Positions 51,101-63,700 of a stretch of DNA of 64,000 bases are shown here, in pieces (positions within the stretch are counted from its first letter, which is position 1; each line of letters opens with the position of its first letter). The DNA is taken from NCBI GenBank assembly GCA_905250125.1, contig CAJNOL010000278.1, positions 107,329-171,328 of the forward strand, read 5' to 3'. Under the pieces are notes generated by a model, which ran no database searches, was not told the DNA's origin, and saw only the letters and a list, made by a program, of their open reading frames with translations. A program made the translations under genes and the position numbers. Source of the DNA: Rotaria sordida (Eukaryota > Rotifera > Eurotatoria > Philodinida > Philodinidae).

Positions 51101-51915
51101 ATCAATTACAATTATTTAATTCACATAAACTTTATTCAATTGTTGATCAAACATTATTATTTTCACAAAATGAACAAGAAGATTTTTGGAAATTATTAGG
51201 TGCACATGATTTTGTACAAAATGATTATGAACAATTATTTACAAATATTATTGAACATTTACTTAATCATACAAAATCTGTTATTGGTGAACAACGTTTA
51301 GCTAAATCAATTAATTATACAACATATCGTAATACAATAGCATTAACTAATGTTTATGATATATTAAAAACAAAAATTCCAACATATGGTATTGTTTGTT
51401 GTTTATTTGCACATGAATTAACAAAAAATTTTTCGGAAAAACTTTGTCTTTTATGGCATGAACAACATCATGATACATTTTGGCGACATCTTGAACGTAT
51501 ATTACAAAAATGGATACAACGTGAAAATGATCAAACAAAACAAAAAATTGATTATAAAATAGGTACAATTAAAATGGCAAATGAAAATGGTTTAAAATAT
51601 ATTTTACAACATTTAGAAATTTTATTAGAAAATAAAAATATTGATATAAATGAAAATAAAATTGATCAAGATGATTTACATGATCGTTTAACTATTGATG
51701 AAAGTTTATTAAATATTCCATTATCAAAAACAACTATTAAATTATTAATTGATTGTATTCATAAACATGAACGAATTTATTTAGAAAATAAAAATTTTGT
51801 TGATCGATTTGAAAATGGAAATTCAGTATTACCACCACCTTTACCAACAACAACAGCAACGACAACAACATCTACAACATCGGTTAAACGACGAAAATTA
51901 GACAATAAATCCTAG
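45128..51915 (+). CDS. INTS3: Integrator complex subunit 3
   Basis: Subunit of the nuclear Integrator complex (snRNA 3' processing, promoter-proximal termination) and, with SSB1/2, of the SOSS DNA-damage complex. Exons: 45128-46634, 48674-49604, 50868-51915, in phase, 1161 aa (human about 1040). The N-terminal HEAT-type domain matches family blocks such as LKDSTDAYLESCFAAIQ, HISHALLYGILTD, NWRRIHDNVRQQLLWFLRE and ANIDGIDRLYYVFLRQI. The acidic linker at the start of exon 2 (DDEEDDDEYENN) is followed by SYSESINRNKSSLLIQIYKQ. Exon 3 is helical and ends in a basic KRRKL stretch that could be a nuclear localisation signal. The ATG at 45128 is preferred; the frame runs upstream without another ATG. 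The exons are very large and the two introns (2.0 and 1.3 kb) are long and repeat-laden, unlike neighbouring genes. Confidence 0.93.
47171..47240 (+). repeat. Dispersed repeat copy A (INTS3 intron 1)
   Basis: About 70 bp sharing AATTCTTCAGATG, then TGATTTCAATGATTTTTT, then TACATAGTGT, with a second copy at 56724-56793 in the gankyrin intron. Confidence 0.6.
47920..48265. repeat. Fold-back repeat in INTS3 intron 1
   Basis: Left arm (about 47958-48034) contains GTAGCCGATACAAC, ATTATCAATAATCGATGAT and AGCTCTAGACC. The complement of the right arm (about 48149-48222) contains ATAGTCGATAAGC, ATTATCAATAATGGATGAT and AGCTCAGAAC. AAAAGACAC-type sequence flanks both arms. Confidence 0.7.
49772..50690. 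repeat. Composite fold-back block, family F1 copy 3 (INTS3 intron 2)
   Basis: Strongest inverted repeat in the window. The arms at about 49838-50028 and 50172-50362 (about 190 bp each) share GGATCTTTTCGGATAAGAAG and AGTCAATTTACTGATAGA with few mismatches. A second palindrome follows at about 50379-50628 (CAGAATGATAGAGTAAAG against the complement CAGAAGGATAGAGCAAAC). The outermost edges carry the F1 motif: the complement of the left edge reads AAATACTTGGTTTTTCA and the right edge reads AAAATGCTTGATTTTTCAG. Confidence 0.75.
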
Positions 51916-53071
51916 TCATGTTTCTGTGTGTTTTTTTTTCTTCTTTTCTTTTCATAATACGTGTTCTCATGTTCTATATCAATGGTTTCTTATGAAACAT
52001 TAAAAAAAAAGACCATGCTTGGATTAGTTTATTTGTTTTAAAAAGTTTTTATTATAATGAGATAGATCATAAATTTGTTAGTTAGAGAAAGAATTAGATA
52101 GATGTGAATGACATTATGGATAATTATCATCATGGAAAAAAAAATATAATAATAAGGATTTTAATATAACGAAGAAGTCCATGAGAAATTGAATTTATTT
52201 CAGTTTACTTCCCGGCTATGACTTTCATACATTTTACACTCTCTACTCCTTTCCACTTTTCTATCCAGTGTGAGGACCGAGAGGACAGCGTTCCTCAGAA
52301 GATTGGATTGAGCCTGCTGAAGTTTGCGACTATTTTACTATATTTTCTGTGCTTCCGAAGTTTTAAATCGCTCTTTCGGAAGAGTAAATTCGGACAAAAT
52401 GTTGTGTTTAATAGTTTTATAAAGTGATTTAACCTGAGGTCTAATGAATTATAGTTGAAAAATAAAGATTTACTAGAATTCATTATCCGTTGTTGAAAGA
52501 TACACTGACTATAGAATTAACTTGATTTAAGTTATGGGAACACACTTATCTATAGTAATGTAATATCACAATGAAAATTTTTGCTAAATAACATGCCGAT
52601 TGAAAAAAAACAAGAGACTGCTAATAACTGAAAATCAATTATTTGAGTGAACTTTGAACAAAATATAGTTGAAATGAAATAAAAAAAGAGATAATCGTAA
52701 TAATGGTTCATATTTTTGAAATTCAGAATATGAGAGTGTCAACCAACACTAACTCTATAAAGAAAAAACCAATGAATCTTCAATTAGATATGTAACTCTC
52801 TAGTTAATCCTACACTAAAAATTAAAACAAATTCTTACTTTTCATATATAACTAGTCTAGAAAACACATATTTAAACTTATTTTTCCAGGAGGTGAACTT
52901 ATCTTATTCTCCTTCACAAGTTACTCGATTGATAAAAAAAAAAACAAAAAGAATTCAAAAATATTCTCTTGTTTTTGTTTTTACATAATTGAACATATGA
53001 AATGTTTAATTATTATTATTTTGTCAACTAATTTTATCTTATCAAGATGTATTCATATTTGGAAATATATA
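51916..53071. other. Intergenic region, no gene seen
   Basis: 1.2 kb between INTS3 and ENGASE. AT-rich, no coding frame with support and no obvious repeat. Confidence 0.45.
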
Positions 53072-53083
53072 ATATTATTGTAG

Positions 53084-56000
53084 ATGACAACAAAAGAAAC
53101 TGCAACTATTTGTTCTCCTATTAAAAAACTCAATGATCTATACGATATATCGTTATCATGTTTAACAAATCGTTTTAAATGTTCACAACTTATACAACGT
53201 CACACATCATCACGACAAAAAATTTTATTATGTCATGACATGAAAGGAGGATATTTGGAAGATAAGTATGTAAATTCAAAAATTTAGTTCTAATAAAAAT
53301 GTGATAGTAGCGAAAATAGGCAACAGAGATGTCCACGGTGATAGCGACAGATTATTTGGAGAGACAACGTGAAGCGATAGCGGCGCGAAAGATGTTTTAA
53401 CAATGCTATCATGAAAATATTGCGATGATGATGATTTTTTGAACAGACATTGCAAAAACTGAATGAATTTATAAATACTGGTCCGACACCATGTTGATAA
53501 TGATTTTTGAAACACTTTTTGAATACGGTGCCGATGGCAGTACATTAGAACAAGTTGTTCGTGACGATGCAATAGCAGTAGATTTTCAGTTACAATGGAT
53601 ATTTCTGATAGTTATATCTGTTATATGAATTTTTCTTCATCATTTTATCTTGAGTTAAAGCAAAAAGAAGATTGAGAAATTATTGAAATGTCAAATTTAG
53701 TCTCAGATTTATTATGTTGATTTAATTGTAGACATATACAGGGTTGTCAAACACATGAACCTTGTTATCGATTTTTTCGTTGGCATCTAATCGATATATT
53801 CGTCTATTTTTCTCATGAACTTGTTACTATACCACCATTAGTTTGGATTGATTGTGCACATAAAAATGGTGTTCAAATACTTGGTCCGTATGTTTTTTTT
53901 TTCAAATATTTACTATATTAGAATATTAAAATATAATTTCAGGTACATTTATAACTGAATTTGATGCAGGAAAAGAAATATGTCGTGAATTATTAGCATC
54001 AGATGATAATGTTGATCGTGCAGTTGATGCTCTTGCATTACTTATGGCATGGTATAATTTTGATGGATATCTATTGAATATTGAAAATCCAATTGAGGTA
54101 AAATTTATCTTAATGATGAAAACAATAATAGAATTGTTTAATGTTTATTTTTAGCCGGAATATGTTCAACGTCTTCTTTCGTTTGTTTCAAAACTTAAAT
54201 TAGCTTGTGCAAAAATTGATCCAAATAGTTTAGTTATTTGGTATGATAGTGTAACTATACATGGTGAATTAAAATGGCAAGATCAATTAAATGAATTTAA
54301 TCAGTAAAGATATAGGTGTTGTCTATTATATAAACAATATTTTATATCTAGACCATTTTTTAATGTATGTGATGGAATATTTTTAAATTATACATGGAAA
54401 TTAGAAAAGCTTTTACAATCAAAAATTAATGCTGGAAATCGTTGTCGAGATGTTTTTGTTGGTATTGATGTTTTTGGTCGAGGATGTTTTGGTGGTGGTG
54501 GTTTTAATACATGTGAAGTATATTTATCTTTATTTATTTTCTTATTTTTTTTGCTTTTATATAATCATTTTGTTTTTGTTTTCAGGCATTGTCTGTAAGT
54601 TATACAAATGATTTAAGTGCAGCTATATTTGCACCTGGTTGGTTATTTGAAACACTTGATATAAATGAATTTCTTGAAAATGATAGAAAGTAAGTTAATT
54701 CTATTGAACTCAAAATAATTGATATTAAAAAGAACAATATAGATTTTGGAATTTATTAGAACCATATACAAGTCAACGAATTCTTCATATGAAATCTTTA
54801 ACAACATTTTTTTCTGATGGTTTTGGTAAAGAATTCTTCATTCATGGTTTAGTAAGTTTTCAAATTTCAAAAAAAAAACAAACAAAAATAAATTTGAATT
54901 TAGAATCTAGCACGAAATTCATGGTATAATATTAGTTTACAATCTTATTTACCTAATGTTTTGAGTGAAAATAAATGGTTAATTAATCATGATGATGCTT
55001 ATTTTGGTGGATCATGTATCGAATTTAAAGCTGATTCTAAAGGCTATTTTAAGTAAATTTTTATTTTGTGTTTTATTAGTTTTCTAACAAGGAAACTATC
55101 TCAACTGTAACTCACCGTTGGAGCTCATATTAGATGTACAAGAAGATCTCGGTAAGACTAGAAAAGACCGAATATGACTCGTCCCCATGATGTTTTGAAA
55201 TCAAATTATAACCTTTTCACCGACATGTTTACCTATTTTTAGGTTTTTACCGAAAAATCAAATAGTAAAATTTCAATATGAAATTTTGCTTATAGATGAG
55301 GTCTAATGAGCCTTAAAATATTTCTTTGTTAAGATATTGAGTTTTTGAGTAAACTTGGTCTTTGTATCATGACTGTGGCGAACGACTATTTTTTGGAAAT
55401 TCAATATCTTAACAAAGATATTTTCGTTCCGGCTGTAACCATGGAGACAATCCATTTTAGACTTTTTCTAGTCTTACCATAACCTCTTTTAATGCTTAAT
55501 ATGAATTCAAACGACAAGTCATTGTTGGGATAGTTCTTTTGTAAGATTCTTTATTTTTTTGTTCTAGACTGTTTAAATGTTTAATACCAATAGAAGCGAT
55601 TTGTGATATAACGTTAGTTTTTAAATATATTGCTGATATTGTACTTGAACTTAAACTTGATGATGGAAGACATATTCGATTAGAGAAAAGTGACAAAGAT
55701 TTAATTGTTCGTGATTGGAAACAAAAGTATGAGAATGTTTATTTGTTTTTACTCATATTAAGTTTTGTTTTGTTTTTGTCAGAACTTATCGAATTGTTGT
55801 TAATGAACGAGTATCGATAACTGATATATTAATTCATTATGATGAAAATATACACTCAATTATCAAACTTGGTTATTTATCGGTTAGATAATTAGTCGAA
55901 GTTTTATTTTGAAAGAAAAAAAAAAGTTTTGTTTAGATTCATCCTGTTGAATCTCATTGTTTAAAAATTGAATTATTACCACCTTTAATACAATCGATTG

Positions 56001-56296
56001 AACAAACTTCAAATTCATCGATTATTTTACATTTTGTTGATTCTATTCAAGAACAATCATTATCAATTATATTAGTTTTTGTACGTGATCAATTTGAACA
56101 ATACTCATTTCTTGGTGCTACACATCAATCATATTTTGTTATTTTTCAATCAGAAATAATCAATAATAAACAAGAATATTCTATGTTAATTATTCGACAT
56201 TATTCACTTGACAGTTTAGATTTACTTAATGAACAAATTCTTAAAATACCAATGGCGTCTAATTGTTTACAAGGCTTTTGTTCGAAAATATCTTAA
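53084..56296 (+). CDS. ENGASE: Cytosolic endo-beta-N-acetylglucosaminidase (GH85)
   Basis: Cleaves the chitobiose core of free and misfolded-glycoprotein N-glycans in the cytosol. Exons: 53084-53265, 53732-53883, 53943-54097, 54155-54303, 54352-54517, 54586-54689, 54743-54851, 54904-55052, 55568-55726, 55783-55882, 55937-56296, in phase, 594 aa (human 743). GH85 blocks: LLCHDMKGGYLEDKH, FRWHLIDIFVYFSHELVTIP, WIDCAHKNGVQILGTFITEF, the catalytic FDGYLLNIENP (Asn assists, Glu is the acid/base, as in Endo-A/Endo-M), LVIWYDSVTIHGELKWQD, FNVCDGIFLNYTW, DVFVGIDVFGRG and IFAPGWLFE. The C-terminal ~200 residues are weakly conserved beta-type. Exon 2 uses a GTCCGT donor, a weaker site than its neighbours. 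A TTGTAG acceptor abuts the ATG directly. Intron 8 holds a fold-back element. Confidence 0.95.
55086..55541. repeat. Fold-back repeat, family F2 copy 2 (ENGASE intron 8)
   Basis: Left arm reads GGAAACTATCTC, GAGCTCATATTAGATG, GGTAAGACTAGAAAAG and TCCCCATGATG. The complement of the right arm reads GAACTATCCC, GAATTCATATTAAGC, GGTAAGACTAGAAAAAGTCT and TCTCCATGG. The blocks occur in the same order and spacing as in the element in the E2 intron. Confidence 0.75.
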
Positions 56297-56319
56297 TAAC
56301 ATTTTCATTTAGTTTTTAA

Positions 56320-56325
56320 AATAAA
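56320..56325 (+). terminator. Poly(A) signal AATAAA of ENGASE
   Basis: AATAAA 23 nt after the ENGASE stop. The gankyrin acceptor AG ends 34 nt further on. Confidence 0.6.
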
Positions 56326-56346
56326 GAATACAATATTAAAAGAAAC

Positions 56347-56359
56347 TTTTTTTTTCTAG
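56347..56359 (+). promoter_or_regulatory. Probable trans-splice acceptor before the gankyrin gene
   Basis: TTTTTTTTTCTAG lies 6 nt before the ATG at 56366. Only 69 bp separate the two coding regions, too little for a typical independent promoter, so processing from a shared transcript is plausible. Confidence 0.55.
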
Positions 56360-56365
56360 ATTGAT

Positions 56366-57595
56366 ATGGAGATGAATATATCTAATTTAGAAGTTTGTTG
56401 TTTGGCTTATGAAAAACAATTTGATCAACTTAAAGCGAAAATAGATGCTGATCCTCAGTGTGTAAAAGCAAAAGATCGTGTACGTAAATTTTTTTGTTTT
56501 GTTTATAAAAATTTCATAAGGTCATCAATGATTTTAGGATGGTCGTACTGTTCTTCATTGGGCTTGTTCAAGTGGTGCAAAGGATATTGTTCAATATCTA
56601 CTTGATGTTTGTCATATTCGACTAGATATTTCTGATGAAGTAAGAAGAACTTAAAAAAATAAACTATTTTCATATAATTGATTATTTTCCTTATGATTTT
56701 CCGCGCTGCCATGATTGACGAGAGAATTTCTTCAGATGTCTTCTTCCGATTTCAATGATTTTTTTTGTTTATAGATATTACATAGTGTCTAGTATGTAAT
56801 CAAATATCACTGTCAATAATCATGGAATACTCCTGGACAAGTTATTAACAGCTATTCGTCTCTGATCATCCATTCAATAGCACACTGACTACATGTTGAC
56901 ATAGATCAGGCCTGGTGACTAGTACATCGTTAGTTAATGCGTATGAGATGCTTAAACGATTGAACGAGAGAACTGTAAGTCAGAGCGACCGTCTGTCTAG
57001 AGTTACATCTAGTATTAGTGTTCTAGGGAAGGTATTGGGCTAATGCAGCTACTTCCATGCAGAACCACATATCACAAGGTAACCCTGGAAGGCGAGATAT
57101 TCTTCTTCTTCTTCTTCTTGTTTCATGATTAAGATAAGAAATATATTGGTTTTTTTCTCATTAATTAGAAAATTTGATTCTAATGAATATTTCAATTCTA
57201 TTTTTCCAGCTTGGTTGGACACCATTGATGATTGCAGTATCGACAGGTCATCTTGAAATTGTTCGAATGCTATTACAAACAAATAAAGTCGATGTTGAAC
57301 AATCAAATTCATCCGGTGCTCGACCATTGCATTATGCATGTTCAAAAAATTTTTATGAAGTAACAAACACAACAAAAGTTAATTTTTAAAATCCTATTTT
57401 TATTTCTAGATTGCTCAATTGTTACTCGAACATGATGCTGATGTAAATGCAATAGATAAATATAAACAAACACCATTAGATCGTTGTTGTTCAAAAGGAA
57501 ATATACGAATAGTTGAACTTTTATTAAAACATCCAAAAATTGATTTAAGTATGCATAAAGAATGTGATGGAGATCATTCTTTATTTCAACAATAA
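56366..57595 (+). CDS. PSMD10: Gankyrin / 26S proteasome non-ATPase subunit 10 homologue, C-terminally short
   Basis: Ankyrin-repeat chaperone that binds the proteasomal ATPase Rpt3 during base assembly. Exons: 56366-56479, 56538-56639, 57210-57359, 57410-57595, in phase, 183 aa against 226 in human. The N-terminus ISNLEVCCLAYEKQFDQLKA matches gankyrin. Repeats follow: GRTVLHWACSSGAKDIVQYL, LGWTPLMIAVSTGHLEIVRM, ARPLHYACSKNFYEIAQLLL and YKQTPLDRCCSKGNIRIVEL. The protein ends at DGDHSLFQQ, inside what would be the sixth repeat, so the last one to two repeats are missing. An AATAAA lies at 57685-57690. The nearest downstream gene is convergent and ends 148 bp away. Confidence 0.88.
56724..56793 (+). 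repeat. Dispersed repeat copy B (gankyrin intron 2)
   Basis: Shares about 70 bp with 47171-47240 (AATTTCTTCAGATG, CGATTTCAATGATTTTTT, TACATAGTGTCTAGTA). The rest of this intron, 56890-57090, is GC-richer than its surroundings and may be further transposon debris. Confidence 0.6.
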
Positions 57596-57743
57596 TTATT
57601 ATCATCATTGTTTCTTTTATTTTTGTTGTTATTTATTTAAAAGAAATAAGAGAAAAAAAAATTTGCTAAGATATTACTCCTAAAAATAAAAAAAAAACAA
57701 GTGCAATAAATAATTAACAATTATGTCAAAAGAAAGATGATTT

Positions 57744-60700
57744 TTAATGTTTTGTTAATTTAATAATGAACGATCGTATTTGCATGGGATATAAGTGAAT
57801 GATTTGTCCATCAAAAGTGGGCGTTTCTTTATATCCATTTTTATCTTCTAAAAGAGAAAAAAATATTAAACAAATTTATTATTTAAATCAATAAATAAAT
57901 AACAAACCATATGTTGAATTTAGTGTCCATTTTAATCGATCATATGCTTCATTTTTATTCATATTTGCACCTAATGTTACTTCGTTAGCTTTAAGTAATT
58001 TATACTTATTAAAAATTTTCTATTAATATATAAAAATTTTATTTAATAAAAAATTTTTTTCTTTAAAAAATTTTACATGAATTTGAATTGAAATAGATTT
58101 TGATAATTTGGAATGTTCATTACGATCATAAATATGTTCAATACGAAAAAGAATCGTTAAAATATTTTTTTCTTGACTTAATGGTTCTATTGTTAGAATA
58201 TTTACTTGTGGAGGTAATTCAGTTTTTAATAATGACCACTAATAAATAGAAATATATATTTTATAAATAATAGAAATAGTCTAAAACTTACTGTTTTATA
58301 ATCAAGAGGTTGATCATTACTATCATTTCGAAAAGCAATTATTGGCCTCCAAACTGATTTTAATGCATATTCACGAAAGAATTGCATACTATCATCAGGT
58401 TTAGCTACTGATAATAGATGACGACCTATTTACACGAATATATACATAAAATAAAAAAACATGGTAAAATATTCATTTTCATTTGGTTTACCTCGAACAA
58501 CTAAACCTTGACCATCAATACCCGGCTCATTGAGAGTCTGTAAAAAAAATCAATTTCAAAAATAAGTAATAGAAATTTGCTTTGATTTTTACATACTTCG
58601 GATACACCAAGACTATCATCAGTTAAGACACGTCGATGGAGCTATATAATAGATAAGAAATAGTTTAGTGAAGGAATATAAAATAGAATGGATATTGTCC
58701 TTGACAAGCAATTTGTTGCAGAAGTATAACTAAAAATTTAATTTTTCTCCGTATGGCGAATTTCGATTGCAAAATTAGAAAATCATAAAACGTATTACTT
58801 GGAAAGCGGCATAATACTAATGTCTTATAGACATCTACAAAATTATGAAAATTGAGCTTTTTACAGTTTGAGATATTATTTATGAGACTTTGATTTGTAT
58901 CCTATATAGTAACATAATCAGACGAAGGTTAGAAAGGGCTCGGCTATCCTAGAAAACTTTGAATTCCCTTTAGAAGTGTTACCAGAGGGTCTCAGTCATC
59001 TCTACAGACATGGTCAAGGAACTCGAACCCCCTCCTCAACTTTTTTCCTAATTACACCACTTATCCGATAATGAGTAGTGATGTCTATAAACCAACTTAT
59101 TTATGAAAAGAGTTATTTAACACTTAAAAATAATACTCATGTTTAAAACGAAATTTCAGGACCTATTTTCAAATAAGAGTCAATGAAATCCTATACACAT
59201 ATTAAAAAGAAGGGTAAATCCCAAGAATAGAATGTTTAATCAAATTTTTTTCAAATAATAAAAATTGCTTGTCATCAGATTTTCAATACAGAGTGTCCCA
59301 GAAATAATCTACTAAAAAAACAGAATAGAATATATCTTCAGCATATTTTGACCAAAACAGGATCATTTTTTTCCTAATGATAGAGTAGAGTTCAAAGTTT
59401 TTATTCATGAGCAAATTTTCATGTTCGTAAATTTTCTCAACTTTTAAAGTGACTTATTTGCAATCTTTGAGTTTGCGTTAGTTTATCTGACTTCTCAAAT
59501 GTAATTATACAAAGAATTTCTGAGAAACTTTTGTGACTATAGCTAACTTTTGGTAGGGTAGTTGCACGAGTAGTCATCCGGAAAGACTTAAAGGTATCCG
59601 AAACGTTTATATATATGCCATTTTGTAGAGCTTTTTTTACTAAATTTTTCTTTAGTTATGCAGAAATTCGACGTTTTCCAGTATTCTGAGCCTAGTAACT
59701 TCGTTTATCGATAAAAATAGAAAAAAAATTTTACTCCAATGATCAATGAAAAAAAGTTTCACAAACTCAGCTAAGTCGGAGCGAAAAATCTCAGACATCT
59801 GCGTTTCTTGTTATTGACTATTGATAGAAGTATCCGAAAAAGGCCAACTTTTGGATTAAACTAGATAGTGATAGATATCAAGTATGTCAATAAGTTGATG
59901 ATTTGTGAATAAAAACTTGCAACTCTTCTTTAGTATCAGGAAAATCAATTAACTCATTTCGTGAAAATAAAGTAGAGATATTCCATTCTTCTTCTTGAAT
60001 AGATTATTTCTGGGTTATCTGATAATTCTTCATTCCATAACAGTAAAAAACCCAATATCGTAACATTTTTACTTACCATAATTTCAACTTGTCCATCGTT
60101 TATACTACCACCACCTTGTGCTCGATCAGTAATTATACTCATTTGTAAATCTTGTTTTTCATCCTAAATTTTCTTAGAAATTATTTCTCTTTTTCTTTCT
60201 CTCGTTCCCCTTACTTTGATCATGATACCAGTTACTAATGGATAATAATTACCAGCACTCTTTTCACTCTGTTTAAAACGATATCCATCACGTTGATCTC
60301 GTCTAACCCAAAAGAAAAAAGAAACATTAATTTCATGAAAAATTTCCTTTAATTCTATAGTTTTACATTCGTTTCATTAATGATCGTCCACTAGAATCTG
60401 TATAAAAGATTCCATTATTATTAAGATCTTTACTTTGATAGGAAGTAACTAATTCGACACTATAAAAAAGCAACTAAATTTATTTTCTTATTTATCAATT
60501 TATAATTTACTATACTTCATATGTAATCGTCCAACAATCCACTCGAATTCAATATATGGTGAATTATCAAGTAAACGAATTGCTTGATAAGCATATGATG
60601 AATAAACTTGAATAATTTCTTCATAACCTTTACGCTTTATAATTTGAAAGACATAGTTTAAATATCAATTATTGTTAAATTAATTTCATTTTAATCTTAC

Positions 60701-63700
60701 TTTAAAACAATAAAAGTGTGTTATATTAACTTTTTGTGGTGGGTTTGTACCAATCGGACGGAAAACATACAAACCACTTGCTTGAGCTGATATGTCGTCA
60801 CTAGAAGAACCTATAAATAAACATAATTATCTTGAAAAATTACAAGAAAACAAAATTACTTGTATAATAACCAAAATGTTGTGTGAAATCGATTTCTTTA
60901 TTAATTGATTTCACTTGTAATGAAATGATTACACCTCGTTCATTGACTTTTAATATATAATGCTGCTCAAAAAAGAAGATAAGTTACACAATAAGACAAT
61001 TAACGAAGAATAGTTTTACTTGATTTTCAATTGAACAACTTGTTGTTGCCATGATTAATTGTTCAACATTTTGTTTTTGCTCTATAAGTGTTAAATTAAT
61101 AGATTTTATTGAATATTTTATATGAGAATTTTTTCAGAAACAGAAAATTAAACTAGATTTGCTACATAGACAGAATTTATATATTGATTTATATATAGTT
61201 TGCTTTGAAATTATATCTTGCAAATGTGTATTAAGATAGTGGAATGTAGTTTTAATGAAACATATAATGATTAAAAGTGCAAGACAAAAAACTCAATAAA
61301 CATCTATAAGAGTTCGATGAAAATCTATTAGATGGTTAACAATAAAAATAAAAGTCATAGATAAAGAGACACTGGAATTATCATATATATATTGCATTGG
61401 TCAATCAATATGCATAATCGTTTAAAAGTTGGTATATTTTCAAATTCTGTATACAAACTCAGTGTTGATTTTCAATATTCTTGAAAATTCATTTCATAGA
61501 ATGTAAAACAAACTTTTTAAATTATAAAAATGGCTCAATTTTTTATAATTACAATTTGTTCTTATTTGTAATCCGAAAAATACATGCACTCAACGTTTTA
61601 CCTAGACGAAAATTTTGTTATCATGATATTTTTTTTCAAGTGGTTACCTTTCTTTTACCTTAAGAATTTTATCTATTTGACACTAAAGTATTTCTGTTCA
61701 AAAAACTACCACCTACTTGATATGATAAATGGAACAGCTTGTAAACTTAATGGTGGTACATGAACACGAACAATTAATTCTTGTAATTGATCACGTTTAT
61801 GAACGATTGGAATACTTTCATGCATAGGTGATAAACCGATAGTCTATAAGCAAGTAGATGGTACTCTTTTTGACAAACACATAAAAAAGAATGTTTTACA
61901 CCAAATTCTACAGCATCAATTGAAAATTTCTTCACATTATCAACATCGAGATGGATGGTCTGTTGTTCTGCAACAGGAATACGTATCCAAACTTGATTAG
62001 ATATTGATGAAGGATTGTAAACAATTGCAGAAAACTAATAGAAAAAATAAAAGCAACAATTATTTTATAATGAAAATAGTGTCCTCAAATCTTTATCATT
62101 TAGTTGTCTTTAATGGTAAAACAATGCACTGAAGGAAATTGAAAAAGAAATATTCAATGTTTCATTGAAATGAAGATATGACAAAGTTCTTATTCGAAAA
62201 GCACAAAAATTGTTAAAACATTTTTATATTATAAATGTTCAAATTTCTCGAACCTGGAAGCTAACAAAAATCTGTAATAGTTTTATGCATTTTAAACATC
62301 AACAACTTACTTTGTCGATGTCAGCAAGTGGTTTACAATAACTTTCATTAAGTTGACAAAAAATTAATGGCGTAGACCAATTTTTTGTCATTGATGGTGT
62401 TAAAATATGTTGATAGAGTGACAAAGCTAATGCCTATATTCAACAGAAGAAAAAGAAGCTAAAAGTTGTTTTCTTTTGTTGCAATTTATACTTGTCCATT
62501 TTTCTCTGCTCGATGCATTCGTCGAAGAGCATCATCAATATGAACCATTGGACTCGTACCCCTTAACAAAAATAGCAAACATCACCATTCAACTTTGATT
62601 AAATATTATTATACGTGATGGTATCATGATGCTGCAATAAACTCATGATTTCTGCTAATTCGAATAAACCATGAAAGTCAATCTGATTCGCAACAATACT
62701 CAATTGTCGAAGAGACTATTAAGACAACATGTATTAGATTACATGTCCTTCTCTTTGACGGTTTCAGAAAAAAAAACTTACCTGATAGAAAGCTCCTAAT
62801 GAGCGTTCATAATATTTGATACCGGGTCTAGATGTATAGAATCCGGTCCAAAATGCATGTGCACGATGTGCATATGATAAAAAATCACCTTCACGTACAG
62901 GCCATGAGCGCTTTTCTTGTGATAAAGCATGAAGAAAACATGTCGGTGTTGAATAATGTACATAGAATTTCTTTTCATCATTTGTTGTATTTTGCTATTC
63001 GATTGAAAAATAATAAGATAGTGGTTTTTTCTTTAATTTAAACATACTATATTATTAATAGTGTCAATCATAGCATCAATATTTTGAAAATATTGTGTAG
63101 CATCTTCATATTCAAAATCACCACCATATAGAATAACTATATTACTACTATTATATTTTTTTTGCTATAAAAATATTTTTAATTATAGCAAAAAATAGAA
63201 ATTTAAACAAACGTGAAACCTGAATTTTGAGTGCTTCCAGCAAATTCTTACTATACACACTAGCCGATTCTTGTATTGTATCAACATCAGATGGTCTCTA
63301 GAAGATTAAATAGAAACATTTTTTAGATTATTTTCAAATATTTTTCATCGAATAATTAAAACTCACCAATAAACTACCTGCAATATCCGATCTTAAGCCT
63401 AATGTTTCTGGTGGATGGTATAGATTGGGAAGAATTCCAGTAAATAACCATCGTTCATTCTTCGCTTAAAATGAAAGTTTATTTGTTGTTTATTTATCTT
63501 TTGTTTATTCAATAACTTACGAGCATTTTCATTTATTTTCCAGATCATTTGTAATGTTTTTTCAGTTGTACGTTGTTCCTTTTCTTGATAATCCAGACGA
63601 CCAAATAAAATAGCATCATAACCCATCTGATATTTTTACAAAAAAAAAAGAATGTGAAATTTTTTTAAAAGTTTTAACATATTTTTGGCCAATTGAAAAT

